Source: an uncultured Collinsella sp. (GTDB lineage Bacteria; Actinomycetota; Coriobacteriia; Coriobacteriales; Coriobacteriaceae). From it: DNA of 60,784 nucleotides. Location of the stretch: the NCBI GenBank assembly GCA_902496945.1, contig CABVDE010000006.1, positions 1 through 60,784 of the forward strand. The letters run 5' to 3'. Every line of letters starts with the position of its first letter. Within the stretch, counting starts at the first letter, position 1. Positions 37,902 to 46,759 of the stretch are shown here, piece after piece. Under the pieces are notes generated by a model that saw nothing but the letters and a program-made list of their open reading frames with translations, had not been told where the DNA came from and ran no database searches. Position numbers and translations under genes: made by a program.

Positions 37902-39131
37902 CTACACGCGCGTCGCATCCTTGGGGCTCATGGTCATGCTCTGGAAGCGGTTCTCCATGTAGTCGTTATCGAAATACTTGCCGTAGAACTGCGCGACGGG
38001 AATATCCGGCTCCGTGCCGTTGACGCGCAGATACCAGTAGTCGAGCGACTGCAGCGTCATCACGCCGTCAACCAGCATGATGATGGTGAAGATGACGGTG
38101 GCGGAGTAGCGGCTCTTCCACGGAATCATGTTGATGAGCTTGAGCAGCCTGGGCAGCAGCAGCTTGATCCAAAGCAGGCCGCCCAGTCCCCACAGGCAGG
38201 CAAAGCCCGTGCAGGTGCGACCGCCCGTAAGGACGGCGAGCGGGTCGGGCATGCCAAAGAGCTTCATATGCGAATAGCTCCACGAGACCACGCCAAACGA
38301 GGTCTGCATAAACCAACCCACGAACACCTCAAAGCTTGCGCCGAGCACAGCGCTTACCAGGAAAATGATGATGGGGTTCTTTTTGTAGAAGCGGTTGAGC
38401 ACCATGGTCATGAGTACGGCACCAAATCCGTAGATGGGGCTGAAGGGGCCAAACAGCATGCCGGCGCGGTTCTGGTAGACGCCGGGGTCGTCGACCGTCA
38501 TGTGCCAGATGTCCTCGGCGATCAGGCCGAGCACGCAACAGACAAAGAATACCCAGAACAGGTTGAAGTAGTTGAGCTTGATGTAGCCCTCGCCGGTCTC
38601 ATCGCGGCCGAGCATGCCCTCGGCAGCGGCGTCGCGGTCGAGCATCTCCTGCAGGCGGCGCTGCAATTCGCGCTCCTGACGCAGCGTGGGGTCGACGGTT
38701 GTCGAAAGTGCGACGAGGATGCCGAGCTGGATCGCAGGGCGCAGCAGGAAGGGCCCGATGCCCTGGAGCATCACGTCGACCAAAAGCTCGACGACGGTGA
38801 ATGCAATAAGGATGTAGGACAGGCGGGCGGCGTTGCGGCGCTGGTTTTTGATAAGGTCCAGGCCAAAGATGATCAGGATGACGGCGCTTGCCGCAGAGAA
38901 CATGATGCCTGCGACGATGAGCCCGACCGCGACGAGCGTGTTGTCGCCGAGCTTGGCGGCGGCGTTGCCGTTGATGAGCGCGGTGATGATCTGCCACATA
39001 AAGGTGGCGACCGACGGGAGCGTGCTCACGCCGGAGAGGATGCACAGGACGGCGTACACCTTAATGATGAGCGGGATCTTCTTGACCTCTGTGGCGCTGG
39101 GGACGCTGGGGTCGAGCTCGTTTCGATCCAT
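37902..39131 (-). CDS. CmpB-type putative ABC-transporter membrane protein
   Basis: 409 residues with about ten hydrophobic segments. The second half matches the ABC_trans_CmpB pattern (FNLFWVFFVCCVLGLIAED, GPFSPIYGFGAVLM, then a FEVFVGWFMQ helix). The first half has four further helices and a charged loop (ERELQRRLQEMLDRD). Function of this family is not established; the transporter label comes from family naming, and no ATPase is next to it. The ATG is behind GAAAGG. It is convergent with the MoaE-like gene and divergent from purF. Confidence 0.82.
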   Translation of the reverse strand: MDRNELDPSVPSATEVKKIPLIIKVYAVLCILSGVSTLPSVATFMWQIITALINGNAAAKLGDNTLVAVGLIVAGIMFSAASAVILIIFGLDLIKNQRRNAARLSYILIAFTVVELLVDVMLQGIGPFLLRPAIQLGILVALSTTVDPTLRQERELQRRLQEMLDRDAAAEGMLGRDETGEGYIKLNYFNLFWVFFVCCVLGLIAEDIWHMTVDDPGVYQNRAGMLFGPFSPIYGFGAVLMTMVLNRFYKKNPIIIFLVSAVLGASFEVFVGWFMQTSFGVVSWSYSHMKLFGMPDPLAVLTGGRTCTGFACLWGLGGLLWIKLLLPRLLKLINMIPWKSRYSATVIFTIIMLVDGVMTLQSLDYWYLRVNGTEPDIPVAQFYGKYFDNDYMENRFQSMTMSPKDATRV

Positions 39132-39340
39132 ACAGAACCTTTCTCGCTTTGTTACAGGTTATAAGGATACGCCGCCGACCTGCCAAAAGACAGGACGAAC
39201 GTCCCAAATGCAACTTTGTAATTCCCAACGGTGGACGCGGCGGCCATCTGGGGCCGCGGACGCTTGCACCGGACAGACCGATAAAATGTTTGGCAGCAAA
39301 ACGAATTATTAGCTCGGTGGGCTTTTAAAAAGCGCTGCTC

Positions 39341-39375
39341 ATGCGCTGGGGAGCGCATAGCGCCGTGCGTATAAT
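39341..39375 (+). promoter_or_regulatory. purF promoter with operator-like hairpin
   Basis: A consensus TATAAT at 39370-39375. The -35 position is covered by a perfect palindrome, ATGCGCT-GGGG-AGCGCAT (39341-39358), with no recognisable -35, which suggests an activator- or repressor-controlled promoter. Confidence 0.55.
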
Positions 39376-39416
39376 AAGGCAGGTAACGCCAAAATACGAG
39401 GCTCTGAGGGGATGCC

Positions 39417-41087
39417 ATGTCTCAAGAAACCATCCGCGCGGCCGAGCGTGCCGCGGGACAGGTGACGACCATGTCGACGTATGATCCGGACTCCGACCAG
39501 CTGCATGAGGAATGCGGTATTTTTGGTGTGTGGGCGCCCGATCGCGATGTGGCTCGACTGACGTACTTTGGCCTGCGTGCGCTGCAGCACCGCGGCCAGG
39601 AATCGGCGGGAATCGCCGTGGGTGACGGCGGCACGGTTATGGTTCGCAAGGACCTGGGCCTGCTCGACCGCGTGTTCTCCAACGCCGACCTGTCGACGCT
39701 CTCCGGTCAGCTGGCCGTGGGTCATGTGCGCTACGGCACCGCCGGCGCCAAGAGCTGGGAAGCCTCTCAGCCGCACCTCTCTACCATCAATAGCGTCATT
39801 ATCGCGCTCGCGCACAACGGCACCCTCGTCAACACCGACGAGCTGCGCCGCCAGCTGATCGAGCTGGGCGTGCCGTTCCTCTCCAACTCGGATTCCGAGG
39901 TCGCGACCAAACTCATCGGCTACTTTACTCAGCGCACAGGCCATCTGCGCGAGGGCATTCGCAAGACCATGGAGCTCGTGCGCGGCGGCTACGCCATGAC
40001 GCTCATCAACGAGCAGGCGCTCTACGCATTCCGCGATCCGCACGGCATCCGCCCGCTCGTGCTGGGCAAGCTGGTGGACGAGGGCCTGGACCAGGCCGAC
40101 GCCGCTTCTGTTTCGCAGCTGCCCTCGCAAGACGGCGCCGCGACGGTCGACTCCGCCGTCCATGTCGCGCGTGCCGGCGGCTGGGTCGTTGCTTCCGAGA
40201 CCTGCGCGCTCGATATCGTGGGCGCCGAGTATGTCCGCGACGTCCGTCCCGGTGAGATTTTGCGCATCAGCGCCGAGGGCCTAGTGTCCGAGCAGGGCGT
40301 GCCTGCCGCCGAAGAGCCTGCTAACTGCATCTTTGAGCAGGTCTACTTTGCTCGCCCTGATTCCATCATGAACGGCAAGAGCGTCTACGCCTGCCGTTAT
40401 GACATGGGTCGTCAGCTGGCACATGAGGAGCCCGTCGAGGCCGACCTGGTCATCGGCGTGCCCGACTCCGGCCTGCCGCCCGCGGAGGGGTATTCGCACG
40501 AGAGCGGTATTCCCTTTGGCGAGGGCCTCATCAAGAACCGCTACGTGGGCCGTACGTTTATCGAGCCTACGCAGGAGTTGCGCGCCATGGGCGTGCGTAT
40601 GAAACTCAACCCGCTGCGCGACAACATCGAGGGCAAGCGCCTGGTTGTCATCGACGACTCCATCGTGCGCGGCACCACCATGGTGCAGCTCGTCAAGATG
40701 CTGCGCAACGCTGGCGCCAAGGAGATTCATATCCGCATCAACTCGCCCGAGGTCATCTGGCCGTGCTTCTACGGTATCGATACCGACGTGCAGTCGCAGC
40801 TCATCAGTGCCAACAAGACGGTCGACGAGATTTGCGAGTACATCGGCGCCGATTCGCTGGCCTTCCTTTCGGTCGAGGGTCTGCTGAAGGTCATGCCCAA
40901 GGGCGGTTACTGCGATGCGTGCTTTACCGGCCGCTACCCCGTGGCGATTCCCGAGAGCTTTGGCCGCGACAAGTTTATGGAGGGCTTTAAGCCCCGCAAC
41001 CTGGATAAGCCGCTGCACTTTGACGCCGACGCCGTGGTCGAGAAATACGACGACCGCAGCTGGGAAGAGGAGCACGGCGAGGCCTAA
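39417..41087 (+). CDS. purF: Amidophosphoribosyltransferase
   Basis: 556 residues. The nucleophile is Cys33 (HEECGIFGVW), so about 32 residues should be removed as a propeptide, as in Bacillus-type enzymes. The N-terminal glutaminase domain (RYGTAG) is followed by the phosphoribosyltransferase domain with PRPP loop VIDDSIVRGTT. Late cysteines, including the GYCDACF pair, fit the 4Fe-4S ligands of this type. First step of purine synthesis: phosphoribosylamine from PRPP and glutamine. The start is at 39417 after GAGGGGATGCC. Confidence 0.97.
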   Translation: MSQETIRAAERAAGQVTTMSTYDPDSDQLHEECGIFGVWAPDRDVARLTYFGLRALQHRGQESAGIAVGDGGTVMVRKDLGLLDRVFSNADLSTLSGQLAVGHVRYGTAGAKSWEASQPHLSTINSVIIALAHNGTLVNTDELRRQLIELGVPFLSNSDSEVATKLIGYFTQRTGHLREGIRKTMELVRGGYAMTLINEQALYAFRDPHGIRPLVLGKLVDEGLDQADAASVSQLPSQDGAATVDSAVHVARAGGWVVASETCALDIVGAEYVRDVRPGEILRISAEGLVSEQGVPAAEEPANCIFEQVYFARPDSIMNGKSVYACRYDMGRQLAHEEPVEADLVIGVPDSGLPPAEGYSHESGIPFGEGLIKNRYVGRTFIEPTQELRAMGVRMKLNPLRDNIEGKRLVVIDDSIVRGTTMVQLVKMLRNAGAKEIHIRINSPEVIWPCFYGIDTDVQSQLISANKTVDEICEYIGADSLAFLSVEGLLKVMPKGGYCDACFTGRYPVAIPESFGRDKFMEGFKPRNLDKPLHFDADAVVEKYDDRSWEEEHGEA

Positions 41088-41126
41088 AACCTGCCATTTA
41101 GGGACAGGTTTATTTTGGTAGGTTTT
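41086..41126. repeat. REP-like hairpin at the purF stop codon, TTTATTTTGG family, copy 1
   Basis: AAAACCTGCC pairs with GGTAGGTTTT through one G-U pair; the inner part has GGGACAGGTTTATTTTGG. It begins inside the purF stop codon. Confidence 0.75.
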
Positions 41127-41195
41127 ACCTGCTGTTTTGTTGATATGACGGCGTGTGCTGTTATGGCGCGCGCCGAAATGAACGCAACTACGAGC

Positions 41196-41223
41196 ACCGT
41201 TTGGCGTCTCGGCGGCAAACGGT
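41196..41223 (+). other. Hairpin just before the purM ribosome site
   Basis: ACCGTTTG pairs with CAAACGGT, with further inner pairing, ending about 8 bases before GAGAGGAAGG. Possible leader control element. Confidence 0.45.
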
Positions 41224-41243
41224 AGTGGGAGAGGAAGGCTCAG

Positions 41244-42347
41244 ATGAGCGACAGCAAGCATGTGACGTACGAGGACGCCGGCGTCGATACCGCCGAGGGC
41301 GGCCGCGCCGTCGACGCTATTAAGCAAATGGTTAAGGACACCAACCGCCCCGAGGTCATCGGCGGCATCGGTGGCTTTGGTGGTCTGTTCTCGGCCGCCG
41401 CGCTTAAGGATATGGAAGACCCGATCCTGATCAGCGGTACCGACGGTGTGGGCACCAAGCTCGTGCTCGCCCAGATCATGGACCGTCACGAGACGGTGGG
41501 CCAGGACCTGGTTGCTATGTGCGTCAACGACATTCTGGCTTCGGGCGCCGAGCCGCTGTTCTTCCTGGACTACGTTGCCATCGGTCATATCGAGGCCGAG
41601 CATATGGCAAAGATCATCAAGGGCGTGGCCGACGGCTGCAAGCTCGCGGGCTGCGCACTCGTGGGTGGCGAGATGGCCGAGCACCCGGGTGTTATGGCTC
41701 CCGCCGACTACGACCTCGCCGGCTTTACCGTGGGTGTCGTCGACCGTCCCAAGATGCTTGATCCCGCGAACGCTCGCCCCGGCGATGTGATCCTGGGTCT
41801 GCCTTCTACCGGCGTGCACTCCAACGGCTACTCGCTCGTGCGCAAGGTCATCGGCGTCGACGGCATCAAACCGGGCACGCCCGAGGCCGCCGCTAAGGCC
41901 GAGGAACTGAGCCGTCCGCTCGAGGAGCTCGGCGGCGCATCGCTGGCAGACGCCCTGCTGGCTCCCACGCGCATCTATGTGAAGCCGATTCTGGAGCTGC
42001 TCCGTGGCGGCGCTAACGTTCACGCGATCGCCCACATCACCGGCGGCGGCATCACCGAGAACCTCAACCGCGCGCTCGCCGACGACGTCGACGCCGTAGT
42101 TACCCGTAATGGCGCCGAGATGGGCTGGGACGTTCCGCCCGTCATCACCTACGTGTCGCGCCAGGCCGAGCTCGCGCCCAACGAGGCATGCAAGACCTTT
42201 AACATGGGCGTCGGCCTGTGCCTGATCGTCGCCCCCGAGGATGAGGCCGCGGTGACCGAGGCCCTGGTCGCCTTGGGTGAGAAGCCGTTCCGCGTGGGCG
42301 AGTGCGTCGAGGGCTCCGGTAAGGTCGTGTACTCCGATGAGCGCTAA
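41244..42347 (+). CDS. purM: Phosphoribosylformylglycinamidine cyclo-ligase (AIR synthetase)
   Basis: 367 residues. Conserved PurM motifs: YEDAGVD near the start, GGFGGLF, SGTDGVGTKL, DLVAMCVNDI, GCALVGGEMAE and the HITGGGI near the C-domain. ATP-dependent cyclisation of FGAM to AIR. It overlaps purN by 11 bases, so the two are translationally coupled; the ribosome site is GAGAGGAAGG. Confidence 0.98.
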   Translation: MSDSKHVTYEDAGVDTAEGGRAVDAIKQMVKDTNRPEVIGGIGGFGGLFSAAALKDMEDPILISGTDGVGTKLVLAQIMDRHETVGQDLVAMCVNDILASGAEPLFFLDYVAIGHIEAEHMAKIIKGVADGCKLAGCALVGGEMAEHPGVMAPADYDLAGFTVGVVDRPKMLDPANARPGDVILGLPSTGVHSNGYSLVRKVIGVDGIKPGTPEAAAKAEELSRPLEELGGASLADALLAPTRIYVKPILELLRGGANVHAIAHITGGGITENLNRALADDVDAVVTRNGAEMGWDVPPVITYVSRQAELAPNEACKTFNMGVGLCLIVAPEDEAAVTEALVALGEKPFRVGECVEGSGKVVYSDER

Positions 42348-43035
42348 CGAGCAGATGGCTGCTGTCGAGGGCCTGGCCTGGGATCCCTATACTCGTCCGA
42401 CTGGCACCGATACGGCCGAGCCGCTCAAGATCGGCGTGCTCATCAGCGGTTCTGGTACCAACCTGCAGGCGCTGATCGACCTGATCGCCGCCGGCAAGCT
42501 CAACGCTTCGATTGAGCTTGTGGTGTCGAGCCGTCCTTCGGCCAAGGGCTTGCAGCGCGCCGAGCGTGCGGGCATCCAGACGCTCACGCTGTCCAAGGAT
42601 GTCTATGCCGACCCCATCGCCGCCGACGAGATCATCGCGCACGAGCTGCTCGAGCGCGGCTGCGAGTACGTGGTCATGGCCGGCTATATGCGCATGGTGC
42701 ACACGCCCCTGCTGACAGCGTTCCCTAATCGCGTGGTCAACCTGCACCCCGCACTGCTGCCGAGCTTTACCGGTGCGCATGCGATTGACGATGCGTTTGC
42801 GCGCGGCGTCAAGGTGACTGGCGTGACCGTGCACTTTGCCAACGAAATCTACGACAACGGCCCCATCATCGCCCAGCGTGCGCTGGCTGTCGAGGAGGGC
42901 TGGGGTGTCGACACGCTCGAGGAGCACATCCATGCCATCGAGCACGTGCTGTATCCCGAGGTCGTGCAAATGCTCGCCGACGGCCGCGTCCACGTGCTGG
43001 AGAGCGGCAAGGTCGCTGTGGATCCTGCGAAATAA
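42337..43035 (+). CDS. purN: Phosphoribosylglycinamide formyltransferase
   Basis: 232 residues from the ATG that overlaps the purM stop. The first 30 residues are an extension; the family core starts at KIGVLISGSGTNLQALID. The active-site region is present (VMAGYMRMV, VNLHPALLPSFTGAHAIDDA, and the Asp in YDNGPIIAQ). Uses 10-formyl-THF to formylate GAR. A later ATG at 42355 is possible. A very strong terminator follows. Confidence 0.97.
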   Translation: MSANEQMAAVEGLAWDPYTRPTGTDTAEPLKIGVLISGSGTNLQALIDLIAAGKLNASIELVVSSRPSAKGLQRAERAGIQTLTLSKDVYADPIAADEIIAHELLERGCEYVVMAGYMRMVHTPLLTAFPNRVVNLHPALLPSFTGAHAIDDAFARGVKVTGVTVHFANEIYDNGPIIAQRALAVEEGWGVDTLEEHIHAIEHVLYPEVVQMLADGRVHVLESGKVAVDPAK

Positions 43036-43051
43036 CAACTCGCTTGTAAGA

Positions 43052-43089
43052 GCGGCTGGGCGTAGTGAATACGCCCAGCCGCCTTTTTT
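43052..43089 (+). terminator. Rho-independent terminator after purN
   Basis: A perfect stem with core GCGGCTGGGCGTA paired to TACGCCCAGCCGC, then TTTTTT. Confidence 0.95.
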
Positions 43090-43343
43090 ATTGCGCTATG
43101 TGCCGCCTGGTTGGTTGGAATTGGGCAGTTAGCTCTTCTTACCTGTCAATTACAACAATCGTCTCTTGTGTGGGGAACGAAGCTTTCAACCTTAAGATTA
43201 ACTGGGAAAACGACCAGAAAACTTGGCCTTCAGCTTCAAATTGCGCACAATTCTATTTATCGTCTATTTAACATCTTGTTATGTTTCATTCCCATCCCAA
43301 GAATTCCGATAGGGCCTCGTCCGTGTGTGGGCGGGGCCCTTTT
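43090..43343 (+). ncRNA. Orphan AT-rich intergenic sequence ending in a terminator; possible small RNA
   Basis: About 250 bases without a convincing ORF. It ends in a terminator (43312-43343: GGGCC with GGCCC, then TTTT) although no gene precedes it after the purN terminator at 43052. No strong promoter identified. It may be a small RNA or merely a second terminator. Confidence 0.3.
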
Positions 43344-43377
43344 GCGCGGCCCTTCATGTTTGCTATACTGCTAGCAA
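43341..43377 (+). promoter_or_regulatory. Toxin-antitoxin promoter with operator over the -10
   Basis: TTTGCG-17-TATACT (43341-43346, 43364-43369). The inverted repeat TTGCTA/TAGCAA (43360-43377) spans the -10, as expected for autorepression by a RelB-type antitoxin. Confidence 0.6.
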
Positions 43378-43393
43378 GTAGAGAGGAGCCGCT

Positions 43394-43735
43394 ATGGTTA
43401 CAGCAACGGTGCAGCTCAACACACGAATCGATCCTATGCTCAAGGCCGGTGGCGATGCGGTGCTAACTCGCAATGGGTTGGGGCCGAGCGATGCCATTCG
43501 TGCGCTTTGGGCCTATCTCGTCGAGCATCAAACGTTGCCGGGATTTATGGTGGCGGATAAGCGCGAGGCACCCCGTGCGGAGAGTCTGGCCGAGCAGGGG
43601 TGTGGCCTAGCTTTTTCCTCGTTGGGGCTGAGTGCTTCGGATTTTGCACCGGTCGAATCTTCGGCGTGCAACTGGGATGCCGTACGAGACGATATGTATG
43701 ACGCGATGATTGCCGACATTGAGGCGAATTGTTGA
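43394..43735 (+). CDS. RelB/DinJ-type antitoxin
   Basis: 113 residues. The N-terminal MVTATVQLNTRIDPMLKA and NGLGPSDAIRALWAYLVEH segments fit the ribbon-helix-helix dimer domain of RelB/DinJ antitoxins; the C-terminal part, which would neutralise the toxin, is acidic. It should bind its own promoter palindrome. The ATG follows GAGAGGAG. Its stop codon overlaps the toxin start (TGATG), which couples their translation, as typical for these pairs. Confidence 0.87.
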   Translation: MVTATVQLNTRIDPMLKAGGDAVLTRNGLGPSDAIRALWAYLVEHQTLPGFMVADKREAPRAESLAEQGCGLAFSSLGLSASDFAPVESSACNWDAVRDDMYDAMIADIEANC

Positions 43736-44202
43736 TGATTGAGGCAAAGCATCTCTTGGTAGATACGAACGTTTGGCTCGATTATTACCTGCAAGAAGGG
43801 GCGTTCGACGAAGCTAGAAGATTGGTTGAACTGGCCGTGGCGGGAAAGATCGACCTTCTGTATGCGCCAACGACGGCAAAGGATTTGTTCTATATTTTGC
43901 CTCGTCGTTTGGCCCGGCGGAATGCGAATGGGATTAACGTGTCGTTTGCCTCGGCGTCATGGGCCTGCATCGAGCATATGATGCAGGTAGCGACGGCCTC
44001 TCCGCTTTCGTTGGCAGAGTGCGAAATGGCGCGCATGCTTGGCAAGCGCATGCCGGATCTTGAAGACAACCTCATCATCGCTTCGGGCGAGACGGCAGAT
44101 GTCGACTATGTGGTAACGAGCGACCGGCGCATGCTGGAGGCGATGCCCGAAGTTTGCCTGACGCCTGCCCGCGCTCTCGAGATGATTGGGATCCTCGACT
44201 AA
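43735..44202 (+). CDS. PIN-domain toxin
   Basis: 155 residues. Conserved acidic residues of the PIN metal site are visible: Asp in LLVDTNVWLD near the N-terminus, Glu/Asp in MPDLEDNLI, and the last Asp in YVVTSDRRM. PIN toxins are Mg-dependent RNases (VapC type). Pairing with a RelB/DinJ-like rather than VapB-like antitoxin is known but less common. It starts at the ATG overlapping the antitoxin stop; TTGs just upstream are unlikely. Confidence 0.87.
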   Translation: MIEAKHLLVDTNVWLDYYLQEGAFDEARRLVELAVAGKIDLLYAPTTAKDLFYILPRRLARRNANGINVSFASASWACIEHMMQVATASPLSLAECEMARMLGKRMPDLEDNLIIASGETADVDYVVTSDRRMLEAMPEVCLTPARALEMIGILD

Positions 44203-44267
44203 CCTTGCCTGCCTCGTTTCGCTATCATATGGGGCATTGTGAACCTCATGCAACTTTGGAGGACAGT

Positions 44268-44735
44268 ATGGCGGATAACGCCGAGATGCTATTCTCGCCT
44301 GAGCTGGTGTATTTTGATTGGGAGTGTGCGACGCCGGATGAGGTGTTTGCGCAGCTTGAGGGCGAGCTTGCCCCGCGCGGCTACATTGCCGACGGCTGGC
44401 TCGACGCCGTTCGCACGCGCGAGGGTGCCTACCCCACGGGTCTTGCCATGCCGGCGGCGAACATCGCCATTCCGCATACCGATCCGGGGTTTGTGTCCAA
44501 GCCCTATATCGCGGTGATAAAGCCCACCGCACCCGTGACGTTTAATGCCATGGCCGGCATGGGCGCCCCGGTGCCGGCGCAGATCATCATCAACCTGGGC
44601 ATTGCCGAGCCGGGCGGTCAGGTCGAGGCCCTGCAGGCACTCATGAATATCTTTATGGACGCCGATGCCGCAGCCGACGTGCTCGGCCAGACCGCGCCCC
44701 AGGGCATGGTCGACGCCATCCGCCGTCACTTCTAA
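44268..44735 (+). CDS. PTS sugar transporter IIA component, fructose/galactitol type
   Basis: 155 residues. The PTS_EIIA type 2 pattern is clear: YPTGLAMPAANIAIPHTD, with the phosphorylated His in the AIPHTD motif, then a segment with APVPAQIIINL and a C-terminal helical end. It carries phosphate from HPr to IIB. No IIB or IIC lies next to it, so it is either an orphan IIA acting with a distant system or a regulatory IIA. The ATG at 44268 follows TTGGAGGACAGT. Confidence 0.9.
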   Translation: MADNAEMLFSPELVYFDWECATPDEVFAQLEGELAPRGYIADGWLDAVRTREGAYPTGLAMPAANIAIPHTDPGFVSKPYIAVIKPTAPVTFNAMAGMGAPVPAQIIINLGIAEPGGQVEALQALMNIFMDADAAADVLGQTAPQGMVDAIRRHF

Positions 44736-44745
44736 GGTTGGGCTA

Positions 44746-44780
44746 AGCCGGCACCTGGGGATTGTCCCTAGCTGCCGGCT
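44746..44780. repeat. REP-like hairpin after the PTS IIA gene
   Basis: AGCCGGCA/TGCCGGCT outer stem, inner CTGGGG/CCCTAG pairing and an ATTGT loop; the GGGGA..GTCCC core resembles other hairpins in the window. Confidence 0.7.
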
Positions 44781-44930
44781 GAAAAGGAACACCCAACTGC
44801 CAAGTGCCACATCTGCCCCCTTTGCACCAAAATGGTGCAGATTAACCTGTCCACAATGCACCAAGCGTGCCGTGGGGGCTGCGTTGTGACACAATGGCGT
44901 TTGTTCGATTCGTTATGCGAAAGGCCAACT

Positions 44931-46154
44931 ATGGCAAATAGGAAAAAGAACCCCTCACCCCAGCCGACGCCCGAGCAGCAGGCTCGCGCCGCCTCCAGCT
45001 CTCGCAAGAAGCAGCGCAAGACCCGCGTGTCCAAGACCGTCAAGATCGTTCTGGTGGCCATCGGTGTGCTGGCGATGCTGCTTTCCGTCTCGGCGATGGC
45101 GTGCTCCGGCCTTATGTCGCAGGCCGAGGACACCTCGGGCTACAAGCTGACCGGCGGTGTTGCTGCTACTGTCAACGGCACCAACCTTACCGAGGATACC
45201 GTGACCAAGCAGATCATGAGCATGCGCACGTCCTACGGCTACACCAAGGACAAGGACTGGGCGCAGTATCTGGTCGACAACGACCTCACGCCCAAGAAGT
45301 ACCGCAAGCAGCTCATCGATTCCTACACGCAGCAGATTCTGCTTCAACAGGCACAGAAGGAGAACGGCGTGACCGTTTCGGACGAGGAGGTCGAGAAGGC
45401 TTGGAAGGACGCGTGCAAGAGCGCGGGCGGCGCCAAGGCCTTTAAGAAGACCCTCAAGACCTACGGCTATACCGAGGATACCTACAAGGAATCGCTCAAG
45501 GAGAGTCTGGCGCAGCAGAAACTCAAGGATGCCGTCGCGCCCACGAGCAAGCCCAAGGACAGCGAGATTGTCGATTACATTAACGAAAACCTGTCCAGCT
45601 ACAACGACGCCCGCCGCTCGTCGAACATCCTGATCAAGGTTGATTCCGACGCTTCCGACGAGGACAAGGCTGCCGCTAAGGCCAAGGCACAGGAGTGCCT
45701 GGATAAGATCAACTCCGGTGAGCTGAGCTTTGAGGACGCCGTTGAGCAGTACTCCGAGGACACCGGTTCCAAGGAGAAGAAGGGCGATGTGGGCTGGGAT
45801 AAGCTCACCACCTTCGTCGACAGCTACCAGACGGCGCTCGAGGGGCTCAACAAGGGCGACGTGAGCGAGGTCGTTGAGTCGACTTACGGCTACCACATCA
45901 TCAAGTGCACCGACTACTTCCATGTCGATAATCAGGTTGATGACATCAACCAGGTGCCCAAGGCCATCAAGAAGTACGTCTCCAACGTGGTGAAGACGCA
46001 GGCGGCCAGTACTGCATACAGTGAGTGGCTGGAGCAGTACAAGAAGGACGCCGACATTACCGTCAACCCCATGCCCAAGGACGTGCCCTATAACGTGAGT
46101 CTGAAGGGCGTCACCAAGAGTTCGACCGACGAAGCGTCGACGACGACTGAGTAA
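44931..46154 (+). CDS. Membrane-anchored peptidyl-prolyl isomerase, PrsA/SurA type
   Basis: 407 residues. A Lys/Arg-rich cytosolic N-terminus (1-35), one membrane helix (about 38-58, ending MACSG, which could alternatively be a lipobox), a SurA_N-like helical domain (about 75-220), and a parvulin-type rotamase domain (about 222-330: ARRSSNILIKV, FEDAVEQYSED, GWDKLTTF, GYHIIKCTD). Folding catalyst for exported proteins outside the membrane. Ser/Thr-rich C-terminus. The ATG follows GAAAGGCC. A possible client is the giant surface protein, though that is speculation. Confidence 0.9.
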   Translation: MANRKKNPSPQPTPEQQARAASSSRKKQRKTRVSKTVKIVLVAIGVLAMLLSVSAMACSGLMSQAEDTSGYKLTGGVAATVNGTNLTEDTVTKQIMSMRTSYGYTKDKDWAQYLVDNDLTPKKYRKQLIDSYTQQILLQQAQKENGVTVSDEEVEKAWKDACKSAGGAKAFKKTLKTYGYTEDTYKESLKESLAQQKLKDAVAPTSKPKDSEIVDYINENLSSYNDARRSSNILIKVDSDASDEDKAAAKAKAQECLDKINSGELSFEDAVEQYSEDTGSKEKKGDVGWDKLTTFVDSYQTALEGLNKGDVSEVVESTYGYHIIKCTDYFHVDNQVDDINQVPKAIKKYVSNVVKTQAASTAYSEWLEQYKKDADITVNPMPKDVPYNVSLKGVTKSSTDEASTTTE

Positions 46155-46208
46155 CCATGGGGCGGTGCTCGCGCGAGTGCCGCCCACACTATTGAGGAGG
46201 ATTTGCAG

Positions 46209-46652
46209 ATGACCAACGAAGAGCTGCAGAAGGAAATGATCGCCGCCATGAAGGCCAAGGATAAGGTTCGCCTGTCCATTGTTCGCCAGGTCAAGGCCGA
46301 GGTGAAGAATATCGAGGTCAACGAGCGCCGCGATGTGACCGAGGAAGACGTCAACAGCATGATCAAGCGTCTGATTAAGCAGACGAGCGAGACGCTGGAG
46401 ATGTCCATTAAGGCCGGCACCGACCAGGAGCGTACCGACAACCTGGCCGAGCAGGTCAAGATCCTGGAGAGCCTGCTGCCCGCGCAGGTTTCGGGCGAGG
46501 AGCTCGAGGCCCTGATCGAGCAGGTCATCGCCGAGCTGGGCGCAACGTCCAAGAAGCAGATGGGCCAGGTCATGGGCGCACTCGGCAAGGCCACCGGCGG
46601 CAACTTCGACAAGCCTGCGGCGGCAAAGATCGTCGGCGCAAAGCTCGCGTAA
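46209..46652 (+). CDS. GatB/YqeY domain protein
   Basis: 147 residues. The YqeY pattern is clear: MTNEELQKEMIAAMKAKDKVRL near the start, then the helical C-domain (ESLLPAQVSGEELEALI, KKQMGQVMGALGK). This small domain is homologous to the tRNA-binding tail of the GatB amidotransferase subunit; stand-alone function is not established. The ATG at 46209 has GGAGG at 8-base spacing; a TTG at 46203 is too close to it. Strong terminator downstream. Confidence 0.92.
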   Translation: MTNEELQKEMIAAMKAKDKVRLSIVRQVKAEVKNIEVNERRDVTEEDVNSMIKRLIKQTSETLEMSIKAGTDQERTDNLAEQVKILESLLPAQVSGEELEALIEQVIAELGATSKKQMGQVMGALGKATGGNFDKPAAAKIVGAKLA

Positions 46653-46680
46653 GGGCCGGTCGACACATAGTTGATAGTGG

Positions 46681-46713
46681 GGGGCGCCGACCACGTGGTC
46701 GGCGCCCCTTTTT
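46681..46713 (+). terminator. Rho-independent terminator after the yqeY-like gene
   Basis: GGGGCGCCGACC pairs perfectly with GGTCGGCGCCCC, then TTTTT. Confidence 0.95.
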
Positions 46714-46759
46714 GTGTCTGATGCAGGATGCCCCGTGGCTGGTCATTGGGCACTCACCC

